In this document: in pieces, positions 16,445 to 25,828 of the stretch
Layout of the letters: each line of letters begins with the position of its first letter
Numbering within the stretch: position 1 is the stretch's first letter
Origin: Acidobacteriota bacterium
GTDB taxonomy: Bacteria > Acidobacteriota > Blastocatellia > Pyrinomonadales > Pyrinomonadaceae
Assembly (NCBI GenBank): GCA_025463135.1
Contig: JAOAPY010000034.1
Location: 1-64,000, forward strand
DNA length: 64,000 bases
Reading direction: 5' to 3'
Notes under the pieces: generated by a model
Told to the model about the DNA's origin: nothing
The model's database searches: none
Seen by the model: the letters and a program-made list of their open reading frames with translations, nothing else
Made by a program: the position numbers and the translations under genes

Positions 16445-17926
16445 TCACCCTTCGGTCGTAACCGCTTCGTGATCGCGTTCCCACATCGTTTCCGCTTTCG
16501 CGGTAATACGCGTCGGATAGCGTTCATTCCAGCAGGCAACGCAGGCTTTTTGTGGGCTAATGCCCGTTGCCTCCATCATCCCTTCGAGAGAGAGATAGCC
16601 GAGCGAGTCTGCGCCAATAAACTTGCAAATCTCCGCGACCGACATTTGCGCCGCAATCAGATCCGCTTTGTTGGGCGTGTCGACGCCGTAGTAGCAGGGA
16701 CTGATGGTGGGCGGGCAACTGATGCGCACATGAATCTCTTTGGCCCCGGCCTCGCGCACCATCTGCACAATCTTTTTTGAAGTCGTACCGCGCACAATCG
16801 AATCGTCTATCAACACCACTCGCCTGCCTTCGATCAGATGGCGCACGGGGTTGAGTTTGATGCGCACTCCGAATGAACGAATGGACTGCCGCGGTTCGAT
16901 AAAAGTGCGGCCCACATAATGATTGCGCACGAGGCCGAAACGAAAACTTGTTTTGCTTTGGGCCGCATAGCCAATCGCCGCGACGGTTCCCGAATCGGGC
17001 ACGGGAACGATCAGGTCCGCATCGGCTGGTTGTTCCTGCGCCAGACGCTTGCCCATTTTGTGACGCGACTCATTGACTGAGTGGCCGTAGATCAGCGAGT
17101 CAGGCCGCGCAAAATAGACGTGCTCGAATATGCACATCGACACCGGCCGTTCAGGCAAGGGATGTGACGAACGCAGGACTTCTTTATTGATAACGATCAT
17201 CTCGCCGGGTTCAATATCGCGAACGTACTGAGCATCGATTAGATCAAAAGCACAGGTTTCTGAAGCCACCACCCACGAGTCACCCAGACGCCCCAACGCC
17301 AGCGGCCGAAAGCCGCGCGGGTCGCGAATAGCGATCAATTCCGTGGGCGTGAGAAAGAGCATTGAGAATGCTCCCTCAGTGTCGCGCAGCACTTCCGGAA
17401 TGGCTTCGGCTACTGACGCGGTGTGCGAGCGCGCCACCCCGTGCAGGACAACTTCCGTATCAGAGGTTGAGGAAAATATCGCGCCCTCGAGCTCCAGCCG
17501 GCGTCGCTCTTCATTTGCGAAAGGAAGATTGCCGTTGTGACAGACCGCGATCTGCCCGTGCTGACAGGTGACAAGAAAAGGTTGCGCTTCGCGAATCGAA
17601 ACGTCGCCGGCGGTCGAATAGCGCACATGCCCGATGGCGCTCGATCCCTCGAGCCGATCAAGGCGCGACTGATCGAATGCCTCCGAAACGTGACCCATGG
17701 CCCGCTCCAGACGCAATTCCTTGCCATTCGAAGAGACTATGCCGCAGGATTCCTGGCCGCGATGCTGCAGCGCATATAGGCCGAGGTAAGTGAGCCGCGC
17801 GGCGTCGGCATGGCCGTGGATTCCGAACACGCCACACTCTTCGCGGAACTTGTCCAGCTCTATTTCCTCACCGGTAAAACCATCTTGCCGGTCGGTGTCC
17901 TGGTGGTCGTCGGCTGTTCGATCCAT
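16445..17926 (-). CDS. purF: Amidophosphoribosyltransferase (PurF)
   Basis: A 493-aa enzyme for the first committed step of purine synthesis (PRPP plus glutamine to phosphoribosylamine). The glutaminase domain should begin at the Cys of EECGVFGIHGHAD after removal of a propeptide of roughly 30 residues. HRGQESCGI and CHNGNLPF follow. The PRPP loop is VVLIDDSIVRGTTS. Cys residues at MCIFEHVYF, SPCYYG and KACVACWNERYPT fit the four ligands of the [4Fe-4S] cluster in Bacillus-type PurF. I chose the ATG at 17926; a TTG three codons upstream is possible. First gene of the leftward purine set. Confidence 0.95.
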   Translation of the reverse strand: MDRTADDHQDTDRQDGFTGEEIELDKFREECGVFGIHGHADAARLTYLGLYALQHRGQESCGIVSSNGKELRLERAMGHVSEAFDQSRLDRLEGSSAIGHVRYSTAGDVSIREAQPFLVTCQHGQIAVCHNGNLPFANEERRRLELEGAIFSSTSDTEVVLHGVARSHTASVAEAIPEVLRDTEGAFSMLFLTPTELIAIRDPRGFRPLALGRLGDSWVVASETCAFDLIDAQYVRDIEPGEMIVINKEVLRSSHPLPERPVSMCIFEHVYFARPDSLIYGHSVNESRHKMGKRLAQEQPADADLIVPVPDSGTVAAIGYAAQSKTSFRFGLVRNHYVGRTFIEPRQSIRSFGVRIKLNPVRHLIEGRRVVLIDDSIVRGTTSKKIVQMVREAGAKEIHVRISCPPTISPCYYGVDTPNKADLIAAQMSVAEICKFIGADSLGYLSLEGMMEATGISPQKACVACWNERYPTRITAKAETMWERDHEAVTTEG

Positions 17927-18087
17927 TTCGTTCAATTGGTTTGCGCGTCTTTCGAGATGTGGTTTACTGATTCAGATTACTGCGCATTGGTTCAGCTTTC
18001 AACTTCGGTATTTGTGTCGATGGCAATTCTCAGCTTTACAACCACGTCTGCTTTGCAGGCATCTTGCATGAACGGAGGTTCAAATAG

Positions 18088-18447
18088 ATGAAAATTGTAT
18101 GGCTGACGGTGAGCATGATATTTGTACTCGCGTTCGTTTTGGTTGGTGTTGCGCATAATGCGATGCCGGCCTCGATAGACGCGCATGAAACCGCTGACGA
18201 TTCGTCGGCGCTCTTTGCTAAACACTGTGCAGACTGTCATGGAAAAGATGGGCGCGCGAAAGGGTTCAAGGCCAAAGCAAAGGGCACGCGCAACCTGACC
18301 GACCCACAATGGCAGGACCGAGTAAGTGACGAACGAATTTTCAATGCCATCAATAACGGCAAAGGACGCATGCCGGCCTTTGGAAAGAAGCTGTCAGAAA
18401 CGCAGGTAAACTCGCTGGTGCAGTACGTGCGCGGATTGAAGAGGTGA
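18088..18447 (+). CDS. Small c-type cytochrome
   Basis: A 119-aa secreted or membrane-anchored cytochrome c, class I. It has an N-terminal signal/anchor (about 5-24, LTVSMIFVLAFVLVGVA), the haem site C47-A-D-C50-H51, and the distal ligand Met95 in GRMPAFGKKL. A GGAGG ribosome site lies about 10 nt upstream of the ATG. It probably carries electrons in the periplasm. No oxidase or reductase adjoins it, so the partner is unknown. It is divergent from purF. Confidence 0.9.
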   Translation: MKIVWLTVSMIFVLAFVLVGVAHNAMPASIDAHETADDSSALFAKHCADCHGKDGRAKGFKAKAKGTRNLTDPQWQDRVSDERIFNAINNGKGRMPAFGKKLSETQVNSLVQYVRGLKR

Positions 18448-18588
18448 TGCTTCATCCCATTCTCACCCGGTTTCAACTGAGTGAAACAGACTCAACTCAA
18501 TGGCTTTAAGGAGTTGTGATGCGGCTGCATTCTTGGATTACAATGTCCCTGAACTGATCGAAGGGACTAAGCTGACCGATCTTAACGC

Positions 18589-19095
18589 ATGAACTCGCAA
18601 CGCTTTTCTTATCGTCTGCTGGCCCTGGCTTTGCGCCTGGCGCTGCTCGTCGCGCTCGGCGCCGCTGGTTGGATGGTCTATAAAAAACTGCCTGACAATG
18701 GTCCGAGCAGTTCGTTGTCTACCTCCGGTCAAACGACGCTGCAGATACTCTTGCAGCCGCCGGCGGACATGGGAAAGACGTCGAGGGACATTCCGGTCGA
18801 GATTTCTCCGGTCGATATCATGGCGGTGCGTCATGAGTTTTTTGTAGAGCCGCGAGCCGGCCAACGCTTTGACGAGTTTTTGCACCAGCGTATGAACGGG
18901 CGAAAACTGATCAACGCGCGGCTTGATAGCCAGGGCCGCGCTGCAGTAAGCGTGCCGCCGGGAAACTGGTGGCTTCACGCCATCCTCTCGGGTGAAGAAG
19001 ATCTCGAGTGGCGCCTGCCGCTCTCGATCAATGGCGGTAAACAAACTATCGAGCTAACCCCGCAGAACGCCTACACTCGCTCAAAAAGTTTTTGA
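18589..19095 (+). CDS. Membrane-anchored protein of unknown function
   Basis: A 168-aa protein that I do not recognise. One hydrophobic segment (about 10-30, LLALALRLALLVALGAAGWM) would anchor it, and the rest is probably periplasmic. The domain beyond residue 45 looks like beta-sandwich text (TLQILLQPPADMGK, AAVSVPPGNWWLHAIL, EWRLPLSINGGKQTIELTP), possibly a carboxypeptidase-regulatory-like or transthyretin-like fold. It follows the cytochrome by 141 bp in the same direction and precedes a large heptanucleotide repeat. Confidence 0.7.
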   Translation: MNSQRFSYRLLALALRLALLVALGAAGWMVYKKLPDNGPSSSLSTSGQTTLQILLQPPADMGKTSRDIPVEISPVDIMAVRHEFFVEPRAGQRFDEFLHQRMNGRKLINARLDSQGRAAVSVPPGNWWLHAILSGEEDLEWRLPLSINGGKQTIELTPQNAYTRSKSF

Positions 19096-19101
19096 AAAAG
19101 A

Positions 19102-19325
19102 AGTAATCAGTAATCAGTTGTCAGTTGTCAGTTGTCAGTTGTCAGCGGTTAGTTAGTGGTTAGATCTGACGCTTCACTCAAAATTACAAAGACCAAAGAC
19201 CCAAGACCCAAGACCTACTGACTACTGACTACTGACTACTGACTACTGACTACTGACTACTGACTACTGACTACTGACTACTGACTACTGACTACTGACT
19301 ACTGACTACTGATTACTGACTACTA
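19102..19325. repeat. Heptanucleotide arrays forming inverted arms
   Basis: The left end has AGTAATCAGTAATCAG (19102-19117) and about five CAGTTGT units. The centre contains a CCAAGAC heptamer run (about 19184-19214). The right side has about 15-16 copies of CTGACTA (19215-19325) ending CTGATTACTGACTACT, the near-exact reverse complement (15/16) of the left end. The whole could fold into a long hairpin. It ends 6 nt before the dehydrogenase ATG, so that gene has no ordinary leader here. Confidence 0.85.
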
Positions 19326-19331
19326 CATCCC

Positions 19332-20285
19332 ATGCAAGCCCTAAGAGTTGAAGAAAAAGGCGTCGCTGTTCGGGAGATCGAAAAGCCGCAGCGCGCAGAC
19401 GAAGCCCTCGTGCGGGTGATCGTTTCTGGTATTTGCAACACTGACTTGGAGATCGCGCGCGGCTATGCCGGCTTCCAGGGGACCATCGGCCACGAATTCG
19501 TAGGCGTCGTCGAGCAATGTCCCGATCGATCTCTGGTGGGCCATCGCGTAGTCGGCGAGATCAACGCCGGCTGTGGTAAATGCGCATTGTGTCTTGCCGG
19601 TGATCCACGCCACTGTCCCACACGCACGGTCCTGGGAATCGTTGGACGCGACGGCGCCCACGCGGAATATCTGCAATTGCCGGTCACAAATCTGCTGACT
19701 GTTTCCTCGCGAATTCCGGATGAGCATGCGGTTTTCATCGAGCCCCTCGCCGCTGCCCTGGCCATCAGAGAGAGGATCTCGCTTTCCAAACAGACACGCC
19801 TGGCAGTGATCGGCGATGGCAAGCTTGGCTTGCTTTGCGCTCAGGCGTTGGCCTTAAGCGGGGCGCAGCTACTGCTTATCGGCAAGCATCCGGAAAAGCT
19901 GCGCATAGCAGAGCGGCTGGGCATTGAGACCGCCTTGGTGGCGCCGGCTGAAAAGCGAGTACGGGAGTTCGATGTGGTCGTAGAAGCCTCAGGCGCGGCG
20001 GAAGGTTTTGCCTTGGCGCTCAAGCTTCTGCATCCGCGCGGCACCCTCGTGCTGAAGTCAACTTTTCATGGGGCCACTGAGATCAATACGGCGCAAATTG
20101 TCGTGGATGAAATTAGTATCGTCGGCTCGCGCTGTGGTCGCTTTGGCCCGGCGCTCGATCTACTAAAGAAAGGCGCGATAGATCTCGATAGCCTGATTAG
20201 CGAAGAGTATCCCTTGAGCAAAGCGGTTTTTGCTCTGGAGCGTGCCAATCAAAAGGGCGTATTGAAAGTGCTGCTGCGACCATGA
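19332..20285 (+). CDS. Zn-dependent alcohol dehydrogenase (MDR)
   Basis: A 317-aa medium-chain dehydrogenase/reductase. Catalytic zinc: Cys35 in SGICNTD and His54-Glu55 in GHEFVG. Structural zinc: Cys81, 84, 87 and 95 (CGKCALCLAGDPRHC). The Rossmann motif is VIGDGKLGLL, with Asp in place of the usual second Gly. It is shorter than typical members (about 340-350 aa), and the substrate is not predictable; sorbitol/threonine-type dehydrogenases are closest in layout. The start lies just after the heptamer array and lacks a visible ribosome site. Confidence 0.88.
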   Translation: MQALRVEEKGVAVREIEKPQRADEALVRVIVSGICNTDLEIARGYAGFQGTIGHEFVGVVEQCPDRSLVGHRVVGEINAGCGKCALCLAGDPRHCPTRTVLGIVGRDGAHAEYLQLPVTNLLTVSSRIPDEHAVFIEPLAAALAIRERISLSKQTRLAVIGDGKLGLLCAQALALSGAQLLLIGKHPEKLRIAERLGIETALVAPAEKRVREFDVVVEASGAAEGFALALKLLHPRGTLVLKSTFHGATEINTAQIVVDEISIVGSRCGRFGPALDLLKKGAIDLDSLISEEYPLSKAVFALERANQKGVLKVLLRP

Positions 20286-20290
20286 AGAAA

Positions 20291-20436
20291 CAGGATGCAG
20301 AAGGCAGGAGCAGACGGCAGGAGCAGGTGTCGTCACTTAAACGGCGCCCAATGAGAATTGACAAATGAGAAATGGAAAACCTTTTCTTGCTGCCTTCTGC
20401 CTTCTGCCTTCTGCCTTCTGCCGTCTGCCTTCTTCG
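20291..20436. repeat. CTGCCTT heptamer arrays in inverted arms
   Basis: Left arm (about 20291-20326) carries GCAGAAGGCAGGAGCAGACG. The right arm (about 20389-20436) has CTGCCTT repeated about five times, with one GTCTGCC variant matching the left arm's GGCAGAC-like unit. Same architecture as the array before the dehydrogenase gene but a different unit. It fills most of the 292-bp gap before htrA; the rest holds the htrA ribosome site. Confidence 0.75.
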
Positions 20437-20577
20437 CCTCCTTCCTTCGTTTCTTTTGCCCCTTGCTCGGGCATTGGTTATACTTTCATACCTCTCTGGT
20501 GACACCCCGGCGGCGGCTTTGCGGACCTGCTTCCAGGGTAAAGATGATGCCTCGGTTTTTCAAAAGGTGGTGGGTTT

Positions 20578-22167
20578 ATGTTCGAGTCAATCAAAGATCA
20601 AACAACAACTGACGAGCGAGCAATTTTGCGCAAGCTGCGCGTTTGGATTTTGGCGCTGGCAATTGCGTGTCTCGCCGCGGGATTGGGCCTTGGCGCTATG
20701 TTGTCCGGGCGCCCCACGATCGCCCAAAACGAAGTGCAAATCGCCCACGCGCCCGAGGCCTTGTCGGCATCGTTTGCCGAGATTGCCAAACGCGTCGAAC
20801 CTGCGGTCGTGAATATCGAAACGATGCAGTTGGCGCCCGAAGTTGCTGAAAAAGACGAGGATCAGAAAGACGATCAGACCTCCAACAATCCTCTGCTCGA
20901 CATGTTTCGGCGCCAGCCGCGCCGGCCTTCGCGCGGGGTGGGCAGCGGGTTTATCGTCGATTCCAAAGGTTACATCCTGACCAACCAGCACGTCATCGAA
21001 GGCGCGACGCGCATCACCGTGGGACTGCTGTCAGGCGAAAAATTTCGCGGTAAAGTTATCGGCGTCGACGAAGAAACTGATGTGGCCGTGATCAAGATCG
21101 AGCCGTCACACGAATTGCCAACTGTAAAGTTGGGCGACTCAAACGGCGCTCAGGTTGGTGATTGGGTATTGGCGATTGGCTCGCCGTTTGGTTTGGATCA
21201 AACCGTAACCGCCGGCATCATCTCCAAGAAAGAACGAGAGACGCCTTACTTCACTACTTTCCAGCGCTTCCTGCAGACCGATGCCGCTATTAATCGCGGC
21301 AACAGCGGCGGCCCGCTCGTGAATATGCATGGCGAAGTAATAGGCATGAACTCGCAAATAGCTACATCCACCGGCGATTATAACGGCATCGGCTTTGCCT
21401 TGCCCGCCAGTGAAACCAGTTTTGTTTACAAGCAGATTGTCGACAGTGGTCGGGTGCGCCGCGGCTACCTGGGTATTACGCTCGAGTCGGTCAAGGAAGA
21501 GTTTGCCAAAGTGTATGGCTTGCCCGAAGCCAAAGGCGCAATCGTCATGGATCTGGCGCCGGCTCGTGATGGCAAACCGACACCGGCGGCCCAGGCCGGC
21601 TTGCAATCGAGCGATGTGATTGTTGAGTTCAACGGACAGCCCGTTGTCAACGCTCAGGATTTGATTCTCAGAGTGGCAGGTAGCGCGGTCGGTCAATCCG
21701 CCAGCTTTACTTTCCTGCGCGACGCGGATGGCAAACTTGAAAAGCACACGGTAAATATCGTGCTCGGCGAACGGCCGCCGAACCAACCCACCCGGGACAC
21801 GGAAGATCCACCGAAGGGCAAGGAGTCTCCGGTGACTCCCAGTGTGCTGAAGTTGGGTATGACCCTGGCCGAACTGACGCCCCAGTTGGTAACCGAGAAA
21901 CATTTGTCGGGTGTGCGCGGTCTCTATTTGAAGGATCTCGATCCCAACGGCGTCGCTGCCGACGTACGTTCCGCGCTGGGCCAGCCCGCCCTGGCAGAGG
22001 GCGACGTCATCACTCGCATCAATCGCCTGCCGGTTAGTACGCTGGCTGATTTCCAACGCGTCCTGAGTTCGCTAAAGCCGGGCGATCCCGTGGTGCTGAA
22101 TGTCTCCCGTTATGAAAGAAGGCTGGACCGCGTCATTACGCAGATTGTGCAGTTTACTTATCAATAG
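20578..22167 (+). CDS. htrA: HtrA/Do-type periplasmic serine protease
   Basis: A 529-aa envelope quality-control protease and chaperone. One N-terminal anchor (about 21-42) precedes an acidic linker. The trypsin-like domain holds the triad His138 (LTNQHVIEG), Asp168 (EETDVAVIKI) and Ser243 (INRGNSGGPLV). Two PDZ domains follow (about 280-395 and 430-525), separated by a charged linker (RDTEDPPKGKESPVTP). AAGGTGG lies 7-8 nt upstream of the ATG. It is followed after 13 bp by aldehyde dehydrogenase, so the three genes htrA, aldehyde dehydrogenase and ald may be one transcript. Confidence 0.95.
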   Translation: MFESIKDQTTTDERAILRKLRVWILALAIACLAAGLGLGAMLSGRPTIAQNEVQIAHAPEALSASFAEIAKRVEPAVVNIETMQLAPEVAEKDEDQKDDQTSNNPLLDMFRRQPRRPSRGVGSGFIVDSKGYILTNQHVIEGATRITVGLLSGEKFRGKVIGVDEETDVAVIKIEPSHELPTVKLGDSNGAQVGDWVLAIGSPFGLDQTVTAGIISKKERETPYFTTFQRFLQTDAAINRGNSGGPLVNMHGEVIGMNSQIATSTGDYNGIGFALPASETSFVYKQIVDSGRVRRGYLGITLESVKEEFAKVYGLPEAKGAIVMDLAPARDGKPTPAAQAGLQSSDVIVEFNGQPVVNAQDLILRVAGSAVGQSASFTFLRDADGKLEKHTVNIVLGERPPNQPTRDTEDPPKGKESPVTPSVLKLGMTLAELTPQLVTEKHLSGVRGLYLKDLDPNGVAADVRSALGQPALAEGDVITRINRLPVSTLADFQRVLSSLKPGDPVVLNVSRYERRLDRVITQIVQFTYQ

Positions 22168-22180
22168 ATCACCCTAATTT

Positions 22181-23770
<1,590 letters not shown>

Positions 23771-23816
23771 CCTTCAAGATCCAGCCTTGAATCCAGTTGA
23801 TTGGAGCGCAACCAGA

Positions 23817-24953
23817 GTGATAGTAGGACTCCCAAAAGAGATCAAAGACAATGAATATCGTGTGGGTCTTACTCCCGCCGGTGTGCGCGCGTTATCTGAT
23901 GCCGGCCATCGAGTGGTGGTTGAAAAAAACGCCGGCGAAGGTTCCGGCTTTGAGAATGCTTTATACCAACGCGCGGGAGCCGCCATCATTGATTCAGCTG
24001 ATGATGTCTGGGCCCAGGGCGACATGATCGTTAAGGTCAAAGAACCAATCGAACCCGAGTATCCGCGGATGCGCGAAGGCCAGGTGCTTTTTACTTACTT
24101 GCACCTGGCGCCGGTTAAGGAACTCACAGGCCAGCTGCTGGAACGTAAAGTCACCGGCATAGCTTACGAAACAATTACTGATCGGCGCGGCGGTCTGCCG
24201 CTGTTGACACCAATGTCCGAAGTTGCCGGACGGATGGCGATCCAGGTTGGCGCACACTATCTGGAAAAGATGAGCGGTGGCCGCGGCATCCTGCTTGGTG
24301 GCGTGCCCGGTGTGCCGGCGGCACGGGTAGTGATCATCGGCGGTGGTGTAGTCGGCACGAACGCTGCCAAGATTGCGGTAGGCATGGGCGCGCACGTAAC
24401 CATCATCGATAACAACCTCGATCGCCTGCGCGAGCTTGACGACATCTTCCTTTCAAAGATTTCGACCCTGGCGTCCAGTGCCTACATGATTCACGACGCA
24501 ATCTCGGACGCGGATCTAATCGTCGGGGCGGTGCTGGTACCGGGAGCGGCGGCGCCGAGACTTGTGACCCGGAGCATGCTCAAGGATGTACCCAATGGCG
24601 CCGTGATCGTCGACGTCGCGGTGGATCAGGGCGGTTGTATTGAGACAACTCATCCGACCACGCATTCGAATCCAACTTATTATGTCGAAGGCGTACTACA
24701 CTACTGCGTGGCGAATATGCCGGGCGCCGTCCCGCGCACGTCCACGTTTGCCCTCACGAATGCGACGCTGCCTTATGCGCTGAAACTGGCGAACCAGGGA
24801 TTTCTCGCGGCCATTAAGAGCGACGCCGGCCTGAAGGCTGGAGTTAATACTTATGCGGGCCGGCTGACTTACGAGGCAGTAGCAGTAGACCAGGGCCGGG
24901 AATACACGTCCCTCGATCAGTTGCTGGGCGGTGATGAATGGATAGCAGTGTAG
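23817..24953 (+). CDS. ald: Alanine dehydrogenase
   Basis: A 378-aa NAD-dependent enzyme that interconverts L-alanine with pyruvate and ammonia. The N-terminus [20 protein letters not shown] is diagnostic, with [23 protein letters not shown], the [15 protein letters not shown] loop and the [13 protein letters not shown] Rossmann motif. I chose the GTG at 23817, which matches the canonical start and has GGAG 11 nt upstream. The frame begins 10 codons earlier at a TTG. It lies 46 bp after the aldehyde dehydrogenase. Confidence 0.93.
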   Translation: MIVGLPKEIKDNEYRVGLTPAGVRALSDAGHRVVVEKNAGEGSGFENALYQRAGAAIIDSADDVWAQGDMIVKVKEPIEPEYPRMREGQVLFTYLHLAPVKELTGQLLERKVTGIAYETITDRRGGLPLLTPMSEVAGRMAIQVGAHYLEKMSGGRGILLGGVPGVPAARVVIIGGGVVGTNAAKIAVGMGAHVTIIDNNLDRLRELDDIFLSKISTLASSAYMIHDAISDADLIVGAVLVPGAAAPRLVTRSMLKDVPNGAVIVDVAVDQGGCIETTHPTTHSNPTYYVEGVLHYCVANMPGAVPRTSTFALTNATLPYALKLANQGFLAAIKSDAGLKAGVNTYAGRLTYEAVAVDQGREYTSLDQLLGGDEWIAV

Positions 24954-25039
24954 CGTTCTGTTTGAAAGTATCAGTTGCTAGACGCGAAGAGCGCGATAGC
25001 GAGCTGATGAAGAATCGAATTCATGAGATCAAATCCTAT

Positions 25040-25471
25040 TCACGCCCGCTGACGCATCAGAGTTTCCAAACAATCGATCAAAGCTTCGGGTGAAACTGGT
25101 TTGGAGAGATACACGTCTGCCTTGTGGACCTCATGCGGATTTTCTCTGATATCCAGGGCGCTCAGCAAAACAATCGGGAGATGCGAGAGCTGTGGTGTGT
25201 TGCGCAGGAACCGCACCAGTTCGTAACCGTTCAGATTCGGCATGATGGCGTCCGTAACCACAATATCTACCGGCGAGGTCAGAGTGGCTCGCATCGCCTC
25301 GAGACCATCGACCGCAACGATCACCTCGTAACCTTCACGCCTTAACACGACCTCAAGATAGCGACGCAGTGACTTGTCATCCTCAACCAGCAGCACTCGC
25401 ATGGGAGCCATGCGCTCGGAGTCTGACACCGACGTCTGAACCGACTCATCAACCTGAATTTTTTCGATCAT
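25040..25471 (-). CDS. Single-domain response regulator
   Basis: A 143-aa CheY-like receiver with no output domain. Acidic pocket Asp31-Asp32 (LLVEDDKSL), phospho-acceptor Asp74 (VVTDAIMPNLNGYEL), the Ser/Thr position in VLLSALDI, and Lys124 (YLSKPV). The N-terminal 23 residues are polar and nonconserved; a start at MAPMRVLLVEDD (Met21 or Met24) is also possible. It may work as a phosphorelay shuttle or act on a partner protein. The only histidine kinase in the window is about 20 kb away. Confidence 0.9.
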   Translation of the reverse strand: MIEKIQVDESVQTSVSDSERMAPMRVLLVEDDKSLRRYLEVVLRREGYEVIVAVDGLEAMRATLTSPVDIVVTDAIMPNLNGYELVRFLRNTPQLSHLPIVLLSALDIRENPHEVHKADVYLSKPVSPEALIDCLETLMRQRA

Positions 25472-25640
25472 TTAAGCGGCAGCTGGATCTGAAGCCCATT
25501 TGGCTTGTGTTTTAAGGGGGGCCGCCAGGCAGCGGCGCCGGGTAACTTAGAATACAGGCGGAACCATGGTGCTTGTCAATGATCATCCTTTTGGGGTGGT
25601 GCTCCATTGAGGTGTTGCTAAAAAAGGGGGACGGTTCGAA

Positions 25641-25780
25641 GGCAATGAGGTCAGTACCACCTGCGGTAGCAGGTGGGTTGTCGTTGGAGCAGCAATAACG
25701 CCGAGAGGATCTGGTTTGCCCAGCGATCTTGTTCGGGAGCAGACCCACCCGCTACCGCAGGTGGTACTGACCTCATTGCC
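25641..25780. repeat. MITE-like inverted repeat, copy B
   Basis: A 140-bp element with 38-bp terminal inverted repeats (25641-25678 and 25743-25780, one mismatch) and a 64-nt centre that matches copy A (74-207) in reverse complement. It is better preserved than copy A. It has no coding capacity and no clear target-site duplication. It lies in the 357-bp intergenic stretch 25472-25828. Confidence 0.85.
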
Positions 25781-25791
25781 TCCCACGTTGG

Positions 25792-25812
25792 ACGCAAGCT
25801 AACAGCTTGCGT
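25792..25812. repeat. Hairpin ACGCAAGCT-AAC-AGCTTGCGT
   Basis: A perfect 9-bp stem next to the MITE-like copy B. Related to the hairpin after proC (13195-13213) and to a half copy near 35957-35973 (AACAGTTTGCGTTAC). The adjacent A-run lies on the wrong side for a leftward terminator. Confidence 0.55.
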
Positions 25813-25828
25813 TACAAAAAAACCACCG

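Noticed and set aside
19215-19325. CTGACTA array as a CRISPR or phase-variable coding repeat
   Set aside because: There are no spacers, the unit is 7 bp, and the array is outside the reading frame.
25792-25812. Hairpin as terminator for the response regulator or the GT39-like gene
   Set aside because: The A/T run lies on the wrong side of the stem for either direction; better read as a repeat.
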